From an uncultured Bacteroides sp. (GTDB lineage Bacteria; Bacteroidota; Bacteroidia; Bacteroidales; Bacteroidaceae): DNA of 64,000 nucleotides. Every line of letters starts with the position of its first letter. The stretch's first letter is position 1. The stretch is taken from the NCBI RefSeq assembly GCF_963678845.1, contig NZ_OY787468.1, forward strand, positions 248,001 through 312,000, written 5' to 3'. Below the pieces are notes generated by a model. It saw nothing but the letters and a program-made list of their open reading frames with translations. It was not told the origin of the DNA and did not search any database. Positions 62,850 to 64,000 of the stretch are shown piece after piece. A program made the translations under genes and the position numbers.

Positions 62850-63547
62850 TGAACTTTATTGAAGGAGAAGTATTATACTTCAACAAGCCACTAACGTGGA
62901 CTTCTTTTAATCTCGTGGCAAAGGTAAAATATCCTCTGCTGAGAAAACTTAGAATAAAAAAACTTAAAGTAGGACATGCCGGAACTCTTGATCCGCTGGC
63001 TACAGGTGTAATGATTATATGCACGGGTAAAGCAACCAAGCGAATCGAAGAATTTCAGTATCAAACAAAAGAATACATTGCCACAATAGAGCTGGGAGCA
63101 ACAACTCCTTCCTATGATCTGGAAAAAGAGATTGATGCTACTTACCCCACGGAACATATTACCCGTGAACTGGTAGAAGATACTCTGAAGAAATTTATCG
63201 GAAGTATTGAACAGATTCCTCCAGCCTTCTCAGCCTGTAAAATAGATGGCGAAAGGGCTTACGAACTGGCCAGAGCCGGAAAAGAGGTAGAACTGAAACC
63301 GAAGACTTTAGTTATTGATGAAATTGAATTACTGGAGTGTAATTTACCTGCAATAAAGATTCGGGTGGTATGCAGCAAAGGCACATATATACGTGCTTTG
63401 GCAAGAGATATTGGAGAGGCGCTGAACAGCGGTGCTCACCTCACCGGACTAATCCGCACTCGTGTGGGAGATGTCAAACTGGAACATTGCATGGAAATAG
63501 AGAATTTCGTGGAATGGCTCGAAAAACAAGAAATAGAAGTAAACTAA
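62849..63547 (+). CDS. truB: tRNA pseudouridine(55) synthase
   Basis: This 232-residue enzyme makes pseudouridine 55 in the T-loop of tRNAs. The catalytic Asp is D48 in HAGTLDPLATGV. CSKGTYIRALARDIGE is the conserved C-terminal motif. It is in the uppP-truB-queA operon and shares a base with uppP. Confidence 0.97.
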   Translation: MNFIEGEVLYFNKPLTWTSFNLVAKVKYPLLRKLRIKKLKVGHAGTLDPLATGVMIICTGKATKRIEEFQYQTKEYIATIELGATTPSYDLEKEIDATYPTEHITRELVEDTLKKFIGSIEQIPPAFSACKIDGERAYELARAGKEVELKPKTLVIDEIELLECNLPAIKIRVVCSKGTYIRALARDIGEALNSGAHLTGLIRTRVGDVKLEHCMEIENFVEWLEKQEIEVN

Positions 63548-63564
63548 CGTAAAGAAAAGAAAAT

Positions 63565-64000
63565 ATGAAACTATCACAATTTAAATTTAAGCTTCCTGAG
63601 GATAAAATCGCATTGCACCCTGCAAGGTACAGAGATGAATCCCGTTTGATGGTTCTTCATAAGAAGACTGGTGAAATTGAACATAGAGAGTTTAAAAATC
63701 TCTTAGATTATTTTGATGATAAGGATGTTTTTATATTCAATGATACAAAGGTATTCCCTGCCCGTCTTTACGGAAACAAGGAAAAAACCGGTGCACGCAT
63801 TGAAGTATTCTTATTACGTGAGTTGAACGAAGAACTTCGTTTATGGGACGTATTAGTTGATCCTGCTCGTAAAATCAGAATTGGTAATAAACTATATTTT
63901 GGTGACGACGATTCAATGGTTGCCGAAGTTATTGACAACACTACTTCGCGCGGACGTACTTTGCGTTTCCTTTATGACGGACCTCATGAGGAATTCAAGA
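63565..64000 (+). CDS. queA: S-adenosylmethionine:tRNA ribosyltransferase-isomerase, partial
   Basis: QueA transfers and isomerises the ribose of SAM onto preQ1 at tRNA position 34, giving epoxyqueuosine. The gene starts at 63565 and runs off the right edge after 145 of about 350 residues. LPEDKIALHPARYRDESRL and FNDTKVFPARLYG are standard N-terminal QueA motifs. It follows truB after 17 bases, so the operon continues in the neighbouring sequence. Confidence 0.96.
   Translation, partial: MKLSQFKFKLPEDKIALHPARYRDESRLMVLHKKTGEIEHREFKNLLDYFDDKDVFIFNDTKVFPARLYGNKEKTGARIEVFLLRELNEELRLWDVLVDPARKIRIGNKLYFGDDDSMVAEVIDNTTSRGRTLRFLYDGPHEEFK

Overview
The window looks like a chromosomal segment of a Bacteroides-type organism (phylum Bacteroidota, order Bacteroidales). 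The evidence is a low-GC sequence with no strong Shine-Dalgarno sites, repeated matches to the Bacteroidota promoter -7 element TAnnTTTG, a long-form IspG, SusB-like GH97, SpII lipoproteins, DUF3098 and DUF4491 proteins, and the gene order ftsX-DUF3098-uppP-truB-queA. Most of the window is ordinary core genome. About 50 protein genes are supported, including a rubredoxin of 53 residues and two genes cut by the window edges. There are also three tRNA genes: two identical tRNA-Asn and one tRNA-Met.

Layout. 1-4.2 kb: a secreted M3 peptidase (cut at the left edge), an EEP-fold hydrolase and two overlapping rhomboid proteases, all on the minus strand. 4.4-6.6 kb: HU and argS on the plus strand, ending against topA (minus). 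9.5-14.9 kb: an outer-membrane barrel and a 1002-residue TPR protein in one operon, then a Nudix hydrolase. 15-18 kb: the tRNA-Asn pair, a PfkB kinase and an S41 protease. 18-20.2 kb: the accessory patch. It holds an IS110-family transposase with structured flanks, a three-copy inverted/direct repeat that can form two exclusive hairpins, a doubly folded noncoding block, and two copies of an unrecognised intergenic hairpin element that bracket the insertion sequence. 20.3-25.1 kb: two convergent secreted polysaccharide-degrading genes, a GH43 enzyme and a 1185-residue GH5-GH43 fusion, with no SusC/SusD partner in view. 25.6-33.4 kb: a minus-strand run with ispG, purE, gcvH, a PAP2-like protein, rpoN, a kinase with a ThrRS-like front end, rubredoxin and a zinc-less sirtuin. 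33.5-36 kb: two FKBP isomerases, an Lrp regulator and a DUF4491 protein. 36-38 kb: the ptb-buk pair. 38.3-41.2 kb: an S66 carboxypeptidase, a glutaminyl-cyclase-like M28 lipoprotein, SufE, and an HMA-like membrane protein whose 3' end overlaps sufE. 41.4-49.8 kb: a long minus-strand run (parE, coaD, S41 protease, Ca2+-ATPase, HAD phosphatase, ribF). 49.9-53.6 kb: a GNAT-like protein, a THUMP-like methyltransferase, an acyltransferase and tRNA-Met. 55.3-59.6 kb: a GH97-GH31 alpha-glucan pair. 59.9-64 kb: a methyltransferase and the ftsX-DUF3098-uppP-truB-queA operon, cut at the right edge in queA.

How the genes work together. The clearest functional pairs are GH31 with GH97 (periplasmic alpha-glucoside breakdown), GH43 with GH5-GH43 (hemicellulose), Ptb with Buk (acyl-CoA to acyl-phosphate to acid plus ATP), and the TPR protein with its barrel (probably an envelope complex). 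The observations most worth following up lie at 18.0-20.2 kb: the IS110 element with candidate guide-RNA structures, and the bracketing hairpin family whose inner core is conserved while its terminal stems differ in sequence but still pair.
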